Shown in pieces: positions 6,307-14,585 of a stretch of DNA of 33,307 bases (its first letter is position 1; every line of letters begins with the position of its first letter). The DNA comes from Paludibacteraceae bacterium. GTDB lineage: Bacteria > Bacteroidota > Bacteroidia > Bacteroidales > Paludibacteraceae. The notes under the pieces were generated by a model. It made no database searches. It had not been told where the DNA came from and was given only the letters and a program-made list of their open reading frames with translations. Position numbers and translations under genes: made by a program. The stretch spans positions 1 to 33,307 of the forward strand of contig JAFYZR010000129.1 in assembly GCA_017557345.1 (NCBI GenBank), read 5' to 3'.

Positions 6307-6842
6307 TTCTCCAATTATTTTGGACATATTTAAAGATTGGCACCTTCACGCTCGGTGGAGGTTATGCCATGTTGCCGCTTATCCAACGCGAAGTGGTGGA
6401 GCGCAAGAAATGGATTAGCGAGGAGGAATTCCTTAATATGATTGCGCTCGCGCAGGCTGCTCCGGGACTGATAGCTGTCAACTCCGCCATCTTCATCGGC
6501 TGGCGTATAGGCGGATGGAAAGGTGTTTGTGGGGCCGTCTTAGGGGCCGTTCTTCCATCGTTTCTCATCATTCTGACGATTGCTATGCTCTTCCGGGAAT
6601 GGAAAGAACTGCCAGCCGTGGAAGCCGTTTTCAAAGGTGTGCGTCCGGCTGTGGTGGCACTTATTGCTGCTCCGCTCTTCAAACTGGCCAAGTCCGCTAA
6701 GATCAGCTGGCTCACAGCTATCATTCCTATAGCCGCAGCGCTTTTGATTTGGTTGTTGCATGTCAATCCCGTTTGGGTCATTCTTGCGACGATAGTACTC
6801 ACGCTTGCCTCTGTGGCAATATACGAAAGGAGGCATCCATGA
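6303..6842 (+). CDS. chrA: Chromate transporter, first half (short-chain CHR)
   Basis: This encodes 179 residues, one CHR domain. The N-terminal signature FTLGGGYAMLPLIQREVVERKKW and LAQAAPGLIAVNSAIFIG are typical of ChrA, with four to six hydrophobic segments after it. Short-chain CHR proteins work as pairs of half-size subunits of opposite topology, so this gene and the next (ATGA overlap) should form one transporter; chromate efflux is the family name, and the real substrate is not shown. The only possible start is TTG at 6303, because an in-frame TGA lies at 6291; the TTG is inside the 8-bp repeat array. LFLQLFWTYLKIG matches the expected family N-terminus. Confidence 0.9.
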   Translation: MFLQLFWTYLKIGTFTLGGGYAMLPLIQREVVERKKWISEEEFLNMIALAQAAPGLIAVNSAIFIGWRIGGWKGVCGAVLGAVLPSFLIILTIAMLFREWKELPAVEAVFKGVRPAVVALIAAPLFKLAKSAKISWLTAIIPIAAALLIWLLHVNPVWVILATIVLTLASVAIYERRHP

Positions 6843-7408
6843 TTTACCTGCAACTCTTCCTTTCGTTCTTCAAGATCGGTCTCTTCGGTTTCGGCGGTGG
6901 TCTGGCTATCTTATCGCTCATCCAGATGGAAGTAGAGCAATACGGCTGGATGACCCAGCAGGAATTTGTAGATATCGTTGCCGTGAGTCAGGTAACGCCC
7001 GGCCCGATAGGCATCAACTGTGCCACATACGTGGGTTATACTACAGCCGGCATCTGGGGAAGCGTTCTGGCTACTTCAGCCATCATCCTGCCGAGCCTGA
7101 TTATCATGCTCAGTATTTGCAAGGCTTATTTCTGGCTCAATAAGAAATTTCAAGGCAATCCGTATTTCGAGCAGACACTCCGAATGCTGCGCTTTACCGT
7201 CATCGGCCTGATTGCCTCGGCTGCCTTGATGCTTATGAAACCGACCACATTTATCGATCCAATCAGTTGGATTATCTTCGCCGTCGTAGCATTCTTCACC
7301 ATTCTGCCGGAATTGGCAAAAAACAAGGTGACTACATTTATTAGTCACCCTATTCTGTTAATCATTCTTGCCGGAATAGCCGGATATCTCATATACGCTC
7401 CAGCTTAG
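6839..7408 (+). CDS. chrA: Chromate transporter, second half (short-chain CHR)
   Basis: This encodes 189 residues, a second CHR domain. FGFGGGLAILSLIQMEVEQYGWM and VSQVTPGPIGINCATYVGY are the paired signature motifs, followed by hydrophobic helices. The start ATG at 6839 overlaps the TGA of the first half as ATGA, so the halves are translationally coupled. A longer in-frame extension from 6749 is rejected because it lies inside the first gene and MIYLQLFLSFFKIG is the expected N-terminus. The 3' end overlaps the convergent helicase gene by 20 bp. Confidence 0.92.
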   Translation: MIYLQLFLSFFKIGLFGFGGGLAILSLIQMEVEQYGWMTQQEFVDIVAVSQVTPGPIGINCATYVGYTTAGIWGSVLATSAIILPSLIIMLSICKAYFWLNKKFQGNPYFEQTLRMLRFTVIGLIASAALMLMKPTTFIDPISWIIFAVVAFFTILPELAKNKVTTFISHPILLIILAGIAGYLIYAPA

Positions 7409-9620
7409 CGTGCGTGAGTAGCAAGGTTTTGATGCCTTGCGTATCGAAATTGATTTCTATCTTATCGTTTTCTGTTACCTCATCGCGATAAACGCGCACC
7501 ACCGTTCCTGCACCAAAGGCACGATGACTCACGCGGTCACCCGATTGCCATGACGAAGAAGCAACCGTACTGGTGGCTTTGCCAACCGGAGTAACCGGTC
7601 GCGAAATCTCTGTCTCACGAGGCTGGAATTGGAAAAAGCCAAAGGATGGCTTCGGAGTAGCCGCCGGTTTGCGATTAACATCGATAAATTGCTTGTCGAT
7701 ATCGTTGAGGAACCGACTTGGCGAAGCGAAATTGATAGACCCATTCTTGAACCGTTGCCGCGCAAAACTGAGGTAACATTGCTCCATCGCACGCGTGATA
7801 GCCACATACAACAAGCGACGCTCCTCCTCTACTTCCTGCGGCTTGACGGCAAACTGGGAAGGGAATAAGTTCTCTTCCAGACCCACAATGAAAACTACCG
7901 GGAACTCCAGTCCTTTTGCCGCATGAACGGTCATAAGCGTCACGCGTTCGGTGGTGTCCGTCAAGTTCTCATCCTGGTCCGTCTGAAGGCTTACCTCGCT
8001 CAAGAAATCCGTAATAGGCGTGAAGTCGATGCCTTCCTCTGTACGCTGCTCTACAAACTCATGAATAGCATTGAGCAACTCTTGCACGTTTTGAGCCCGA
8101 TCGATGCCTTCTGGTGTTCTGTCCAATGCCAAAGCCGTCATCACACCGGATGTGCGGAGAGCCATTTCCGCAAAGCGGAAAGCATCCATCGTCTCGCTCT
8201 GCTCACGCAGGCCATCGATATAGGCAGCAAACTGGCTGATCTTCTTTATCGTCGCCGCTCCTACATCCAGTCCTGTCGCTTCCGGTTCACGCATCACATC
8301 CAGATACGAACGATGGTGCTCGATGGCATTCGTGGATACTTTCTTCATCGTAGTATCGCCTATTCCGCGTCCCGGGAAGCCCACTATTCGAAGCAAAGCT
8401 TCGTTATCGCGAGGATTGACGGCCAAACGAAGATAACCGAGTGCATCTTTTATCTCTTTTCGTTGGTAGAACGACGTTCCGCCATATATTCGATAGGGAA
8501 TGTTGAGTTTGCGAAGTTCCCCTTCAATCACTCGCGACTGGGCATTCGTACGATACAAAACGGCTATCGAATCATACCCTTTGTACTTCAATTTATGGAT
8601 TTTAGACGCTACGCCTAAGGCCTCTGTCCGGTCATCCATATAGGGTTGAAGATTAAGAAGCTGACCCTCTTCTTTCTCCGAATAGACGGTTTTTTCTATC
8701 TGATGTATATTCTTGTGTATCAGCGAGTTAGCAGCATTGACAATAGTCTGTGTTGAGCGATAGTTACGCTCTAACTTGAACAATCGGGCGGTTGGATATT
8801 CGCGTTGGAAATTGAGAATATTACGGATATCTGCCCCGCGGAAAGAATAGATGGATTGTGCATCATCGCCTACCACGCAGATATTATTCTGCGGCTCGGC
8901 CAACCGGTGAACCAAAAGGAACTGAATATAGTTGGTGTCCTGGTATTCGTCCACAAGAATATATTGGAACTGCTCCTGGATGCGTTTGCGTACCTCAGGG
9001 AAAGTGTTGATTAGCAACAAGGCATTTATCAGCAAATCGTCAAAATCCATGGCGTTAGCTGCCCTCAGACGCACTTGGTACTGCTCGTAAATCGTTGCCA
9101 TTTCATACATCCGCATCTCCCGGTCTTCGCGCAACAATTGGGTGCTTTGAGCATATTGAGCAGGACTAATACCGCAGTTTTTAGCCATCGAAATACGGGC
9201 TTGAACGGTACTTGGCTTGTATATTTTCTCGTCCAGCCCACGCTCCTTGCAGATACCTTTGATGACCGATTTCATATCGGGCGTATCGTATATCGTGAAG
9301 TCACGCGTAAAGCCTAATTTCTCCGCCTCCGGGCGTAATAATTTCGTGCAAACATGATGAAATGTACCCATCCAAAGATAACGGGCATCATTGGCAGAGA
9401 CAAGCCGTTCTATACGTTCCCGCATCTCACGAGCCGCCTTGTTAGTAAAGGTCAAAGCCATTATTCGGCTTGCAGGAACACCTTGCCGGAGCAAGTAAGC
9501 TATCCGATAGGTCAGCACACGCGTCTTGCCCGACCCTGCGCCTGCTACGACTAAGGATGGGCCTTCCGTATAGGTAACTGCCTCACGTTGAACGTCATTT
9601 AATTGGTCTAAAAAATCCAT
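7389..9620 (-). CDS. pcrA: UvrD/PcrA-type superfamily 1 DNA helicase
   Basis: This encodes 743 residues from ATG 9620. It is an ATP-dependent 3'-5' helicase for nucleotide excision and mismatch repair and for clearing replication obstacles. Walker A is AGAGSGKT (26-33), motif Ia is ALTFTNKAAREM, and the Walker B box is DEYQDTN. GDDAQSIYSFRGAD, LERNYRS, YRTNAQSR, TVHAAKGLEFPVVF and LLYVAITRA cover the remaining SF1 motifs. The C-terminal domain (GDRVSHRAFGAGTV) is the Tudor-like PcrA tail. The longer frame starting at 9641 is rejected because that codon overlaps the -7 box at 9639-9646. It is divergent from the rsmF-like gene. UvrD, PcrA or Rep naming is not settled by sequence alone. Confidence 0.95.
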   Translation of the reverse strand: MDFLDQLNDVQREAVTYTEGPSLVVAGAGSGKTRVLTYRIAYLLRQGVPASRIMALTFTNKAAREMRERIERLVSANDARYLWMGTFHHVCTKLLRPEAEKLGFTRDFTIYDTPDMKSVIKGICKERGLDEKIYKPSTVQARISMAKNCGISPAQYAQSTQLLREDREMRMYEMATIYEQYQVRLRAANAMDFDDLLINALLLINTFPEVRKRIQEQFQYILVDEYQDTNYIQFLLVHRLAEPQNNICVVGDDAQSIYSFRGADIRNILNFQREYPTARLFKLERNYRSTQTIVNAANSLIHKNIHQIEKTVYSEKEEGQLLNLQPYMDDRTEALGVASKIHKLKYKGYDSIAVLYRTNAQSRVIEGELRKLNIPYRIYGGTSFYQRKEIKDALGYLRLAVNPRDNEALLRIVGFPGRGIGDTTMKKVSTNAIEHHRSYLDVMREPEATGLDVGAATIKKISQFAAYIDGLREQSETMDAFRFAEMALRTSGVMTALALDRTPEGIDRAQNVQELLNAIHEFVEQRTEEGIDFTPITDFLSEVSLQTDQDENLTDTTERVTLMTVHAAKGLEFPVVFIVGLEENLFPSQFAVKPQEVEEERRLLYVAITRAMEQCYLSFARQRFKNGSINFASPSRFLNDIDKQFIDVNRKPAATPKPSFGFFQFQPRETEISRPVTPVGKATSTVASSSWQSGDRVSHRAFGAGTVVRVYRDEVTENDKIEINFDTQGIKTLLLTHAKLERI

Positions 9621-9638
9621 ATTTACCAAAAAAGCACG

Positions 9639-9670
9639 CAAAGGTACGTTTTTTTTTGCACATATACAAA
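9639..9670 (-). promoter_or_regulatory. Promoter of the helicase gene
   Basis: On the minus strand TTTG (9667-9670), 20 bp, TACCTTTG (9639-9646). It overlaps the plus-strand promoter at 9655-9686 by 16 bp. It sets the helicase start at 9620 with a leader of about 12 nt. Confidence 0.8.
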
Positions 9671-9686
9671 TTTTTTTGTAATTTTG
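9655..9686 (+). promoter_or_regulatory. Promoter of the rsmF-like gene
   Basis: TTTG (9655-9658), 20 bp, TAATTTTG (9679-9686). The two -33 boxes of this divergent pair lie between the two -7 boxes, 8 bp apart. The start ATG at 9698 is 11 bp past the -7 box, so the mRNA is nearly leaderless. Confidence 0.8.
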
Positions 9687-9697
9687 CAGCCGATTTG

Positions 9698-11041
9698 ATG
9701 CTACCTGTCGATTTCATAGAAAAGATGCATCAGCAAATGGGTGCGGAAGCGAACCAGCTGATCAGGGCTTTGGAAACGGAGCCTGTTACTTCTATTCGTC
9801 TGAATACGAAGCTGGATGTGCTCACATTCGATTGCGATACAGACGAGGTGCCTTGGCATATCGACGGCTATTATCTGAGTGAGCGTCCTTCCTTCACGCT
9901 TGACCCGCTTTTCCATGCCGGCTGCTACTATGTGCAGGAAGCCAGTTCCATGTTCATCCAGCAGGCGTTGGAGCAGTATGTAGACACATCTTCAATCATT
10001 CTCGACCTTTGTGCCGCTCCTGGCGGGAAGAGTACGCTTATCAGCGAATATCTCGGCCGTGACGGACTGCTGGTCAGCAATGAAGTGGTGCGCCAAAGGG
10101 TTTTCATCCTTAGCGAGAATATTCAGAAATGGGGCAACGGCAATACGGTCGTTACGCATAACACGGCTGAGGAGTTTGGCGAGAAATGCAAACACCTGTT
10201 CGATTGTATATTGGTTGATGCACCTTGTTCCGGCGAAGGCATGTTCCGCAAAGATGAGCAGGCGCGAAGCGAATGGAGCCTACGGGCTGTCAAACAATGC
10301 GCCGAACGGCAAAGAAGTATCCTGATGGATGTATGGGATGCCCTCAAACCAGGAGGTATACTGCTCTACTCCACTTGCACCTTCAACGAAGAGGAAAATG
10401 AGAAAAATGTAGAGTGGTTAGCAGAAACGCTGGGAGCTGATGTCTTACCGCTTGATTATGACCCGGACTGGGGCATTGTAGAAGGTTCGTGCGGATACCA
10501 TTTCTACCCACATAAAGTGAAAGGCGAAGGGTTCTATCTCTGTGTCTTGCGTAAGCGTGATGACGAAATGCTCGACCAAGCGAAGATAAAAGCGCCCAAG
10601 AAAGATACCCCGATGCAACACCCTGAGTATCTGCCTGTTATGCGCAGTTGGCTGCAACACCCGGACGATTGGGCTATCCGTTATTCCGACCGGTTTGCTA
10701 CGGCTTATCCGATGAAGTTCAAGGAGATAATCGACTGGTTCTCAACGCAACTCACGTGTATCTCTACGGGCTTTGGTTTGGGAGAAGAACGCGGCCGTGG
10801 AATTGCTCCGCAACATAGCCTGTGTATGACAAAAGATTTTCGTCCGGAAGCTTTTCCGACTGTTGCGCTTACCTATGATCAAGCCCTTGCGTATCTTAGG
10901 ACTGAGGCTTTGGCCCTCGCAAATGTCCCCCTCGGGCTTGTCCTTTTGACTTATGAGGGTGTCCCACTCGGTTTCGCGAAGAATGTCGGGAACCGTTTGA
11001 ATAACCTTTACCCGAATGAGTGGCGGATTCGTCACCTTTAA
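9698..11041 (+). CDS. rsmF: rRNA cytosine-C5 methyltransferase, RsmF/RsmB-NOP family
   Basis: This encodes 447 residues from ATG 9698; the frame runs further back, but the earlier TTG at 9656 lies inside the promoter. It is an SAM-dependent m5C methyltransferase of the NOL1/NOP2/sun family, probably acting on 16S rRNA. Motif I is DLCAAPGGK (103-111), DAPCSGEGMF has Cys177, and the catalytic motif STCTFN has Cys227. The C-terminal domain ends in a conserved RsmF-like stretch (GVPLGFAKNVGNRLNNLYPNEWRI cut by positions 424-447). Its last 146 bp are antisense to the 3' end of the DEAD-box gene. The exact target nucleotide cannot be read from the sequence. Confidence 0.93.
   Translation: MLPVDFIEKMHQQMGAEANQLIRALETEPVTSIRLNTKLDVLTFDCDTDEVPWHIDGYYLSERPSFTLDPLFHAGCYYVQEASSMFIQQALEQYVDTSSIILDLCAAPGGKSTLISEYLGRDGLLVSNEVVRQRVFILSENIQKWGNGNTVVTHNTAEEFGEKCKHLFDCILVDAPCSGEGMFRKDEQARSEWSLRAVKQCAERQRSILMDVWDALKPGGILLYSTCTFNEEENEKNVEWLAETLGADVLPLDYDPDWGIVEGSCGYHFYPHKVKGEGFYLCVLRKRDDEMLDQAKIKAPKKDTPMQHPEYLPVMRSWLQHPDDWAIRYSDRFATAYPMKFKEIIDWFSTQLTCISTGFGLGEERGRGIAPQHSLCMTKDFRPEAFPTVALTYDQALAYLRTEALALANVPLGLVLLTYEGVPLGFAKNVGNRLNNLYPNEWRIRHL
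10896..11041. other. 146-bp convergent coding overlap
   Basis: The RsmF-like gene (+) and the DEAD-box gene (-) both stay open through these bases and stop on opposite sides. The plus strand encodes a conserved C-terminal motif and the minus strand a low-complexity basic tail. No terminator for either gene is visible here. Confidence 0.8.
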
Positions 11042-12131
11042 GAAATCTTTCGATTTTTTTCCAGTAATGTACATCGTCAGGCGAGATAAGCGTCATCGCC
11101 TCTCCGCTGTTTTCTGCCCGAGCTGTACGGCCGATACGATGCACATAATCTTCAGCCGCATGCGGCACATCATAATTGATGACAAGCGGAATATCCGTCA
11201 CGTCAATACCTCGCGACACCACATCCGTTGCCACCAGCACATCAATCTTGCCGTTCTTGAAATCCAGCATTACCTGGTCACGTTCGGTTTGCTCCAGATC
11301 TGAATGCATGGCACGGGCATCCAACTGCAAAGAACGCAAGGTACGAGCCAATTCTTTCACACGCTGTTTCTTGCCGGCAAAGATAATCACTTTCTTCAGG
11401 CCTCTTCCCTCTAAGAGCTCCACCACTTTAGCAGGTTTGTCCGCTTCGTTGATGTATTCGTGCATCTGTTTGATGGTCTCAGGAGGACGCGAAACGGCTA
11501 TCTGGATTTCTACAGGATTGCGTAAGATAGAACGCGCCAACTGACGAATCTTAGGAGGCATTGTGGCAGAGAAAAGCAAGGTCTGACGCTCTTTGGGAAG
11601 CTTACGGACGATGGTCATGATATCATCATAAAAACCCATATCGAGCATTCGATCTGCCTCGTCGAGAATGAAGTATTTCACTCCGGAAAAATCAACGTTG
11701 TAGATGTTCATCTGGCTCAGTAATCGTCCGGGTGTGGCAATTACTATATCCGCGCCGCGTTGCAATCCATTCACCTGGTTTCCCCATGAACCGTTGGTAT
11801 CCTTACCGCCATAGATAGGCACGGATGAGAAAGGCACGTAATAGCCAAAACCCTCCATCTGCTGGTCAATCTGCTGCGCCAACTCGCGCGTCGGAGCCAT
11901 GATGATAGCGTTCAGTTTGTTCGGATCGTGATTATCGAAAGCAAGATTCGTGAGCAAAGGCAGAATATATGCTGCCGTCTTACCTGTTCCGGTCTGGGCA
12001 CACGAGATAACATCGTGACCTTCTAAGATCACGGGAATCGTCTTCTCTTGCACCGGGGTACACTCATCAAAATGCATGTCCCATAATGCATCTAACACTT
12101 CATCCGATAACGCTAACTCGTCAAAATACAT
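10896..12131 (-). CDS. rhlE: DEAD-box ATP-dependent RNA helicase (RhlE type)
   Basis: This encodes 411 residues from ATG 12131. Q motif CTPVQEKTIP, motif I AQTGTGKT (45-52), PTRELAQQ, TPGRLL, LDEADRMLDMGF, SAT, VATDVVSRGID and HRIGRTAR are all present, so it should be an active SF2 RNA helicase in RNA folding, ribosome assembly or decay. The last 47 residues are a basic Gly/Ser/His/Arg/Lys tail of the kind used for RNA contact, and they are encoded opposite the conserved C-terminus of the RsmF-like protein. An upstream in-frame start at 12164 lies beyond the -7 box and is rejected. Confidence 0.94.
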   Translation of the reverse strand: MYFDELALSDEVLDALWDMHFDECTPVQEKTIPVILEGHDVISCAQTGTGKTAAYILPLLTNLAFDNHDPNKLNAIIMAPTRELAQQIDQQMEGFGYYVPFSSVPIYGGKDTNGSWGNQVNGLQRGADIVIATPGRLLSQMNIYNVDFSGVKYFILDEADRMLDMGFYDDIMTIVRKLPKERQTLLFSATMPPKIRQLARSILRNPVEIQIAVSRPPETIKQMHEYINEADKPAKVVELLEGRGLKKVIIFAGKKQRVKELARTLRSLQLDARAMHSDLEQTERDQVMLDFKNGKIDVLVATDVVSRGIDVTDIPLVINYDVPHAAEDYVHRIGRTARAENSGEAMTLISPDDVHYWKKIERFLKGDESATHSGKGYSNGSRHSSRNRVGHPHKSKGQARGGHLRGPKPQS

Positions 12132-12141
12132 AAATCGACCG

Positions 12142-12172
12142 CAAAGGTACGAAAAAATTTGCACATATCAAA
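12142..12172 (-). promoter_or_regulatory. Promoter of the DEAD-box gene
   Basis: On the minus strand TTTG (12169-12172), 19 bp, TACCTTTG (12142-12149). The ATG at 12131 is only 10 bp past the box, giving an almost leaderless mRNA. It overlaps the plus promoter at 12158-12189. Confidence 0.78.
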
Positions 12173-12189
12173 ATAATTTTGTACTTTTG
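12158..12189 (+). promoter_or_regulatory. Promoter of the GNAT/Fur/zinc-peptidase unit
   Basis: TTTG (12158-12161), 20 bp, TACTTTTG (12182-12189). Together with the minus promoter it nearly repeats the arrangement and sequence at 9639-9686, including the shared TTTGCACATAT core. Confidence 0.8.
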
Positions 12190-12213
12190 CAGGCGATTTT
12201 GGAAAAATCAAAC

Positions 12214-13353
12214 ATGGCAGTAGAAATACGCGAGATACAAACAAAGCGTGAATTACGGAAATTCATTCAATTCGCGAACGATTTATATGCGGATTGCCCA
12301 TACTATTGTCCGCCGTTGTTCTTTGACGAGATGAACTGTTTCGATTCGGAAAAGAACCCGGCATTAGAAGTATGTGAATTCCAGTTATGGATGGCTTATC
12401 GTGATAGCAAACCCGTGGGTCGTATTGCCGGAATCATCAACCATAAGGCAAATGAGAAATGGGGCTATAAGCATGTGCGTTTCGGATGGTTTGACTTTAT
12501 TGATGACCTTGAGGTAAGCAAGATACTTCTGGATACGGTAGCTGCTTGGGGAAAAGCGCGTGGGATGGAAGCGCTAAACGGTCCTGTCGGTTTTACGGAT
12601 TTTGACCATGAAGGTCTGCTTCTGATGGGTTACGAATACCTCGCTCCGATGGCATCGCTCTATAATTATCCGTATTATGTGAAGCATATGGAAGCGTATG
12701 GCCTGACCAAAGAAGCGGATTGGCTGGAATATCAGGTTTATCCGCCGAAGGATGGTTGTCCAGAACGCCTGGAACGTATAGCAGAGATCGTCAAACAGCG
12801 TTCTCATGTGCATGTGGACAAGGTGAAGAATTCTCGCGAGCTGGTCCGCAAATATGGCATTGAGTACATGGACGTTATCGATACGGCATACCAGAAGCTA
12901 TATAACTTCCAGCCGATGACGGATAGGCAGAAAAAGTATTACATGAAGATGTATTTCCCTATCCTCAACTTTGATTTCGTAACGGTTGTTGTGAACGAAC
13001 AGAATGAGATAGTGGGTGTTGGCCTCGGGATGCCGGATATATCACAAGCTTTGCGCAAATGTGGCGGTAGATTGTTCCCCTTCGGTTGGTTCTACCTTCT
13101 CAAAGCGCTCAAAGCAAAACATATGGACGCCTTCAATTTCCTGCTAATTGCCGTTCGGCCGGATTATCAAGACAAAGGTATCAACGCGCTCTTCTTCCAA
13201 GATCAGATACCTTATATCCTCAAATACGGCATCAAGCGTTTGGAGACGACAGCCATCCTAGAGACGAACACCAAGAACCAGGCCAACTTCACGCAGTTTG
13301 ACCATAAGCAACATAAACGCCGTAGAGCATATCTCAAAGCAATAAACGATTAG
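12214..13353 (+). CDS. GNAT-like acyltransferase of unknown substrate
   Basis: This encodes 379 residues from ATG 12214; a longer frame from 12076 crosses both promoters and is rejected. The N-terminal part has PCYYCPPLFFDE-like residues (about 25-33) and QLWMAYRDSKPVGRIAGIIN, and the C-terminal part has VAVRPDYQDKGI-like sequence (LIAVRPDYQDKGINALFF) and ETNTKNQ, which resemble acetyl-CoA-binding GNAT motifs. Proteins of this length and pattern are common in Bacteroidetes and resemble E. coli YghO. No substrate is known. It leads a unit whose next gene, a Fur-like regulator, starts 3 bp after its stop. Confidence 0.8.
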   Translation: MAVEIREIQTKRELRKFIQFANDLYADCPYYCPPLFFDEMNCFDSEKNPALEVCEFQLWMAYRDSKPVGRIAGIINHKANEKWGYKHVRFGWFDFIDDLEVSKILLDTVAAWGKARGMEALNGPVGFTDFDHEGLLLMGYEYLAPMASLYNYPYYVKHMEAYGLTKEADWLEYQVYPPKDGCPERLERIAEIVKQRSHVHVDKVKNSRELVRKYGIEYMDVIDTAYQKLYNFQPMTDRQKKYYMKMYFPILNFDFVTVVVNEQNEIVGVGLGMPDISQALRKCGGRLFPFGWFYLLKALKAKHMDAFNFLLIAVRPDYQDKGINALFFQDQIPYILKYGIKRLETTAILETNTKNQANFTQFDHKQHKRRRAYLKAIND

Positions 13354-13355
13354 AC

Positions 13356-13811
13356 GTGAAAAAAGAACGTATATATGCCAATGCGTTAGGCCGGCTGTAC
13401 AGATATGCAAAAACGCACAATTTACGGCCAGCTGCTATTCGGAAGATAGTGTTGGAACAGACATGTTATCTACACCAACCTTTCGTAGCAGAGCAGCTGA
13501 TAGAAGCATGCAAACAGGAACGTATATCCACAGCCACGATATATAACTCGCTGCGTATCTTTGTGAAGGCCGGCATCCTTCGTGAATCAAAACGTCATCT
13601 CGGTCAACCCGTTACGGAATATGAATTGATAAGTGATAATGTCAAGCATATGCAACTTATCTGCAAAACTTGCGGAAGGGTCACAGATTTTAGCGACCGA
13701 GCCATAGGACGATTGATAGAAGAACGCAAATATCCGAATTTTAATATGCAACATTATTCGCTTATTGTGTATGGCGAATGTAAAATCTGCAGAAGCAAAA
13801 AAATAGAATGA
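13356..13811 (+). CDS. Fur-family transcriptional regulator
   Basis: This encodes 151 residues from a GTG start, two bases after the stop of the GNAT-like gene. The N-terminal winged helix has the family recognition region STATIYNSLRIFVKAGILRE. Two CxxC pairs (Cys103/Cys106 and Cys142/Cys145) give the structural zinc site. The His-rich regulatory region that precedes the first CxxC in Fur and Zur (HHHDH-like) is reduced to a single His98, so the sensed metal or signal is unclear. It overlaps the zinc-peptidase start as ATGA. Confidence 0.85.
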   Translation: MKKERIYANALGRLYRYAKTHNLRPAAIRKIVLEQTCYLHQPFVAEQLIEACKQERISTATIYNSLRIFVKAGILRESKRHLGQPVTEYELISDNVKHMQLICKTCGRVTDFSDRAIGRLIEERKYPNFNMQHYSLIVYGECKICRSKKIE

Positions 13812-14494
13812 CAGCAACTACATTATATTGGATCTTATTTATCGGCGTGGCGCTCGCCAGTTGGATTGTATCCTTCTCTCTGGAGCGTAAGTTCAAACGC
13901 TTCTCCAAAGTGGGACTGGGTATGACCGGTCGCGAAGTAGCGGAGATGATGCTCCATGACCATGGTATTTATGACGTGCAGATCACCTGCATCGAAGGAC
14001 AGTTAACCGACCATTATAACCCCGATACAAAGACAGTCAACTTATCCGAGAGTGTGTATAACGGAGCCAATGTAGCCGCAGCAGCTGTAGCAGCCCATGA
14101 ATGCGGACATGCTGTGCAACATGCCGCAGAATACGCCCCCCTTAAGATGCGCTCGGCTTTGGTTCCTGTAGTATCATTCAGCAGCAAATGGATGACGTGG
14201 ATACTTCTGATAGGCATGTTCACCCTTCATATCTTCCCCCAATTGCTTCTGATTGGTATTTGCCTCTTTGCGACCACCACCCTTTTTTCATTTATCACCC
14301 TTCCTGTAGAAGTGAATGCCAGCCAACGAGCCGTGAGTTGGTTACGCGAAGCGGGTATTACAGATAACGAGACAACAGAGATGGCAAGCGATGCTCTCCA
14401 TAGCGCAGCCTATACATACGTTGTAGCTGCATTATCATCGCTCGCTACGCTGATATACTATATTTTGATATTTTTAGGCGGAAGCAGAAGATAA
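13808..14494 (+). CDS. Membrane zinc metallopeptidase, YugP-like (Zn_peptidase_2)
   Basis: This encodes 228 residues. An N-terminal transmembrane helix (about 5-23), the active-site motif H97-E-C-G-H101 in AAHECGHAVQH, and two to three more hydrophobic segments (about 132-165 and 208-224) fit the YugP family of neutral zinc peptidases. A later Glu in LPVEVNASQRA (about 176) is the likely third zinc ligand region. It is translationally coupled to the Fur-like gene by ATGA. The tRNA-Arg gene begins 16 bp after its stop. The substrate is unknown. Confidence 0.9.
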   Translation: MTATTLYWILFIGVALASWIVSFSLERKFKRFSKVGLGMTGREVAEMMLHDHGIYDVQITCIEGQLTDHYNPDTKTVNLSESVYNGANVAAAAVAAHECGHAVQHAAEYAPLKMRSALVPVVSFSSKWMTWILLIGMFTLHIFPQLLLIGICLFATTTLFSFITLPVEVNASQRAVSWLREAGITDNETTEMASDALHSAAYTYVVAALSSLATLIYYILIFLGGSRR

Positions 14495-14510
14495 ATCACC
14501 CTTTCGCAAC

Positions 14511-14584
14511 GGCCCCGTAGCTCAATTGAATAGAGTGTCAGATTCCGGTTCTGAAGGTTCTGGGTTTGAGCCCCAGCGGGGTCA
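14511..14584 (+). tRNA. tRNA-Arg (anticodon CCG)
   Basis: A complete cloverleaf is visible. The acceptor is GGCCCCG/CGGGGTC with discriminator A, the D stem GCTC/GAGT, the anticodon stem TCAGA/TCTGA with loop TTCCGGT (CCG at 14545-14547), and the T stem CTGGG/CCCAG with loop TTTGAGC. CCA is not encoded. No promoter box of its own is seen, and it lies 16 bp after the zinc-peptidase stop, so cotranscription with the upstream genes is likely. Confidence 0.95.
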
Positions 14585-14585
14585 C

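Noticed and set aside
7923-8618. 231-residue plus-strand open frame inside the helicase gene
   Set aside because: It lies wholly opposite a gene with all SF1 motifs, has no recognisable domain and is a shadow frame.
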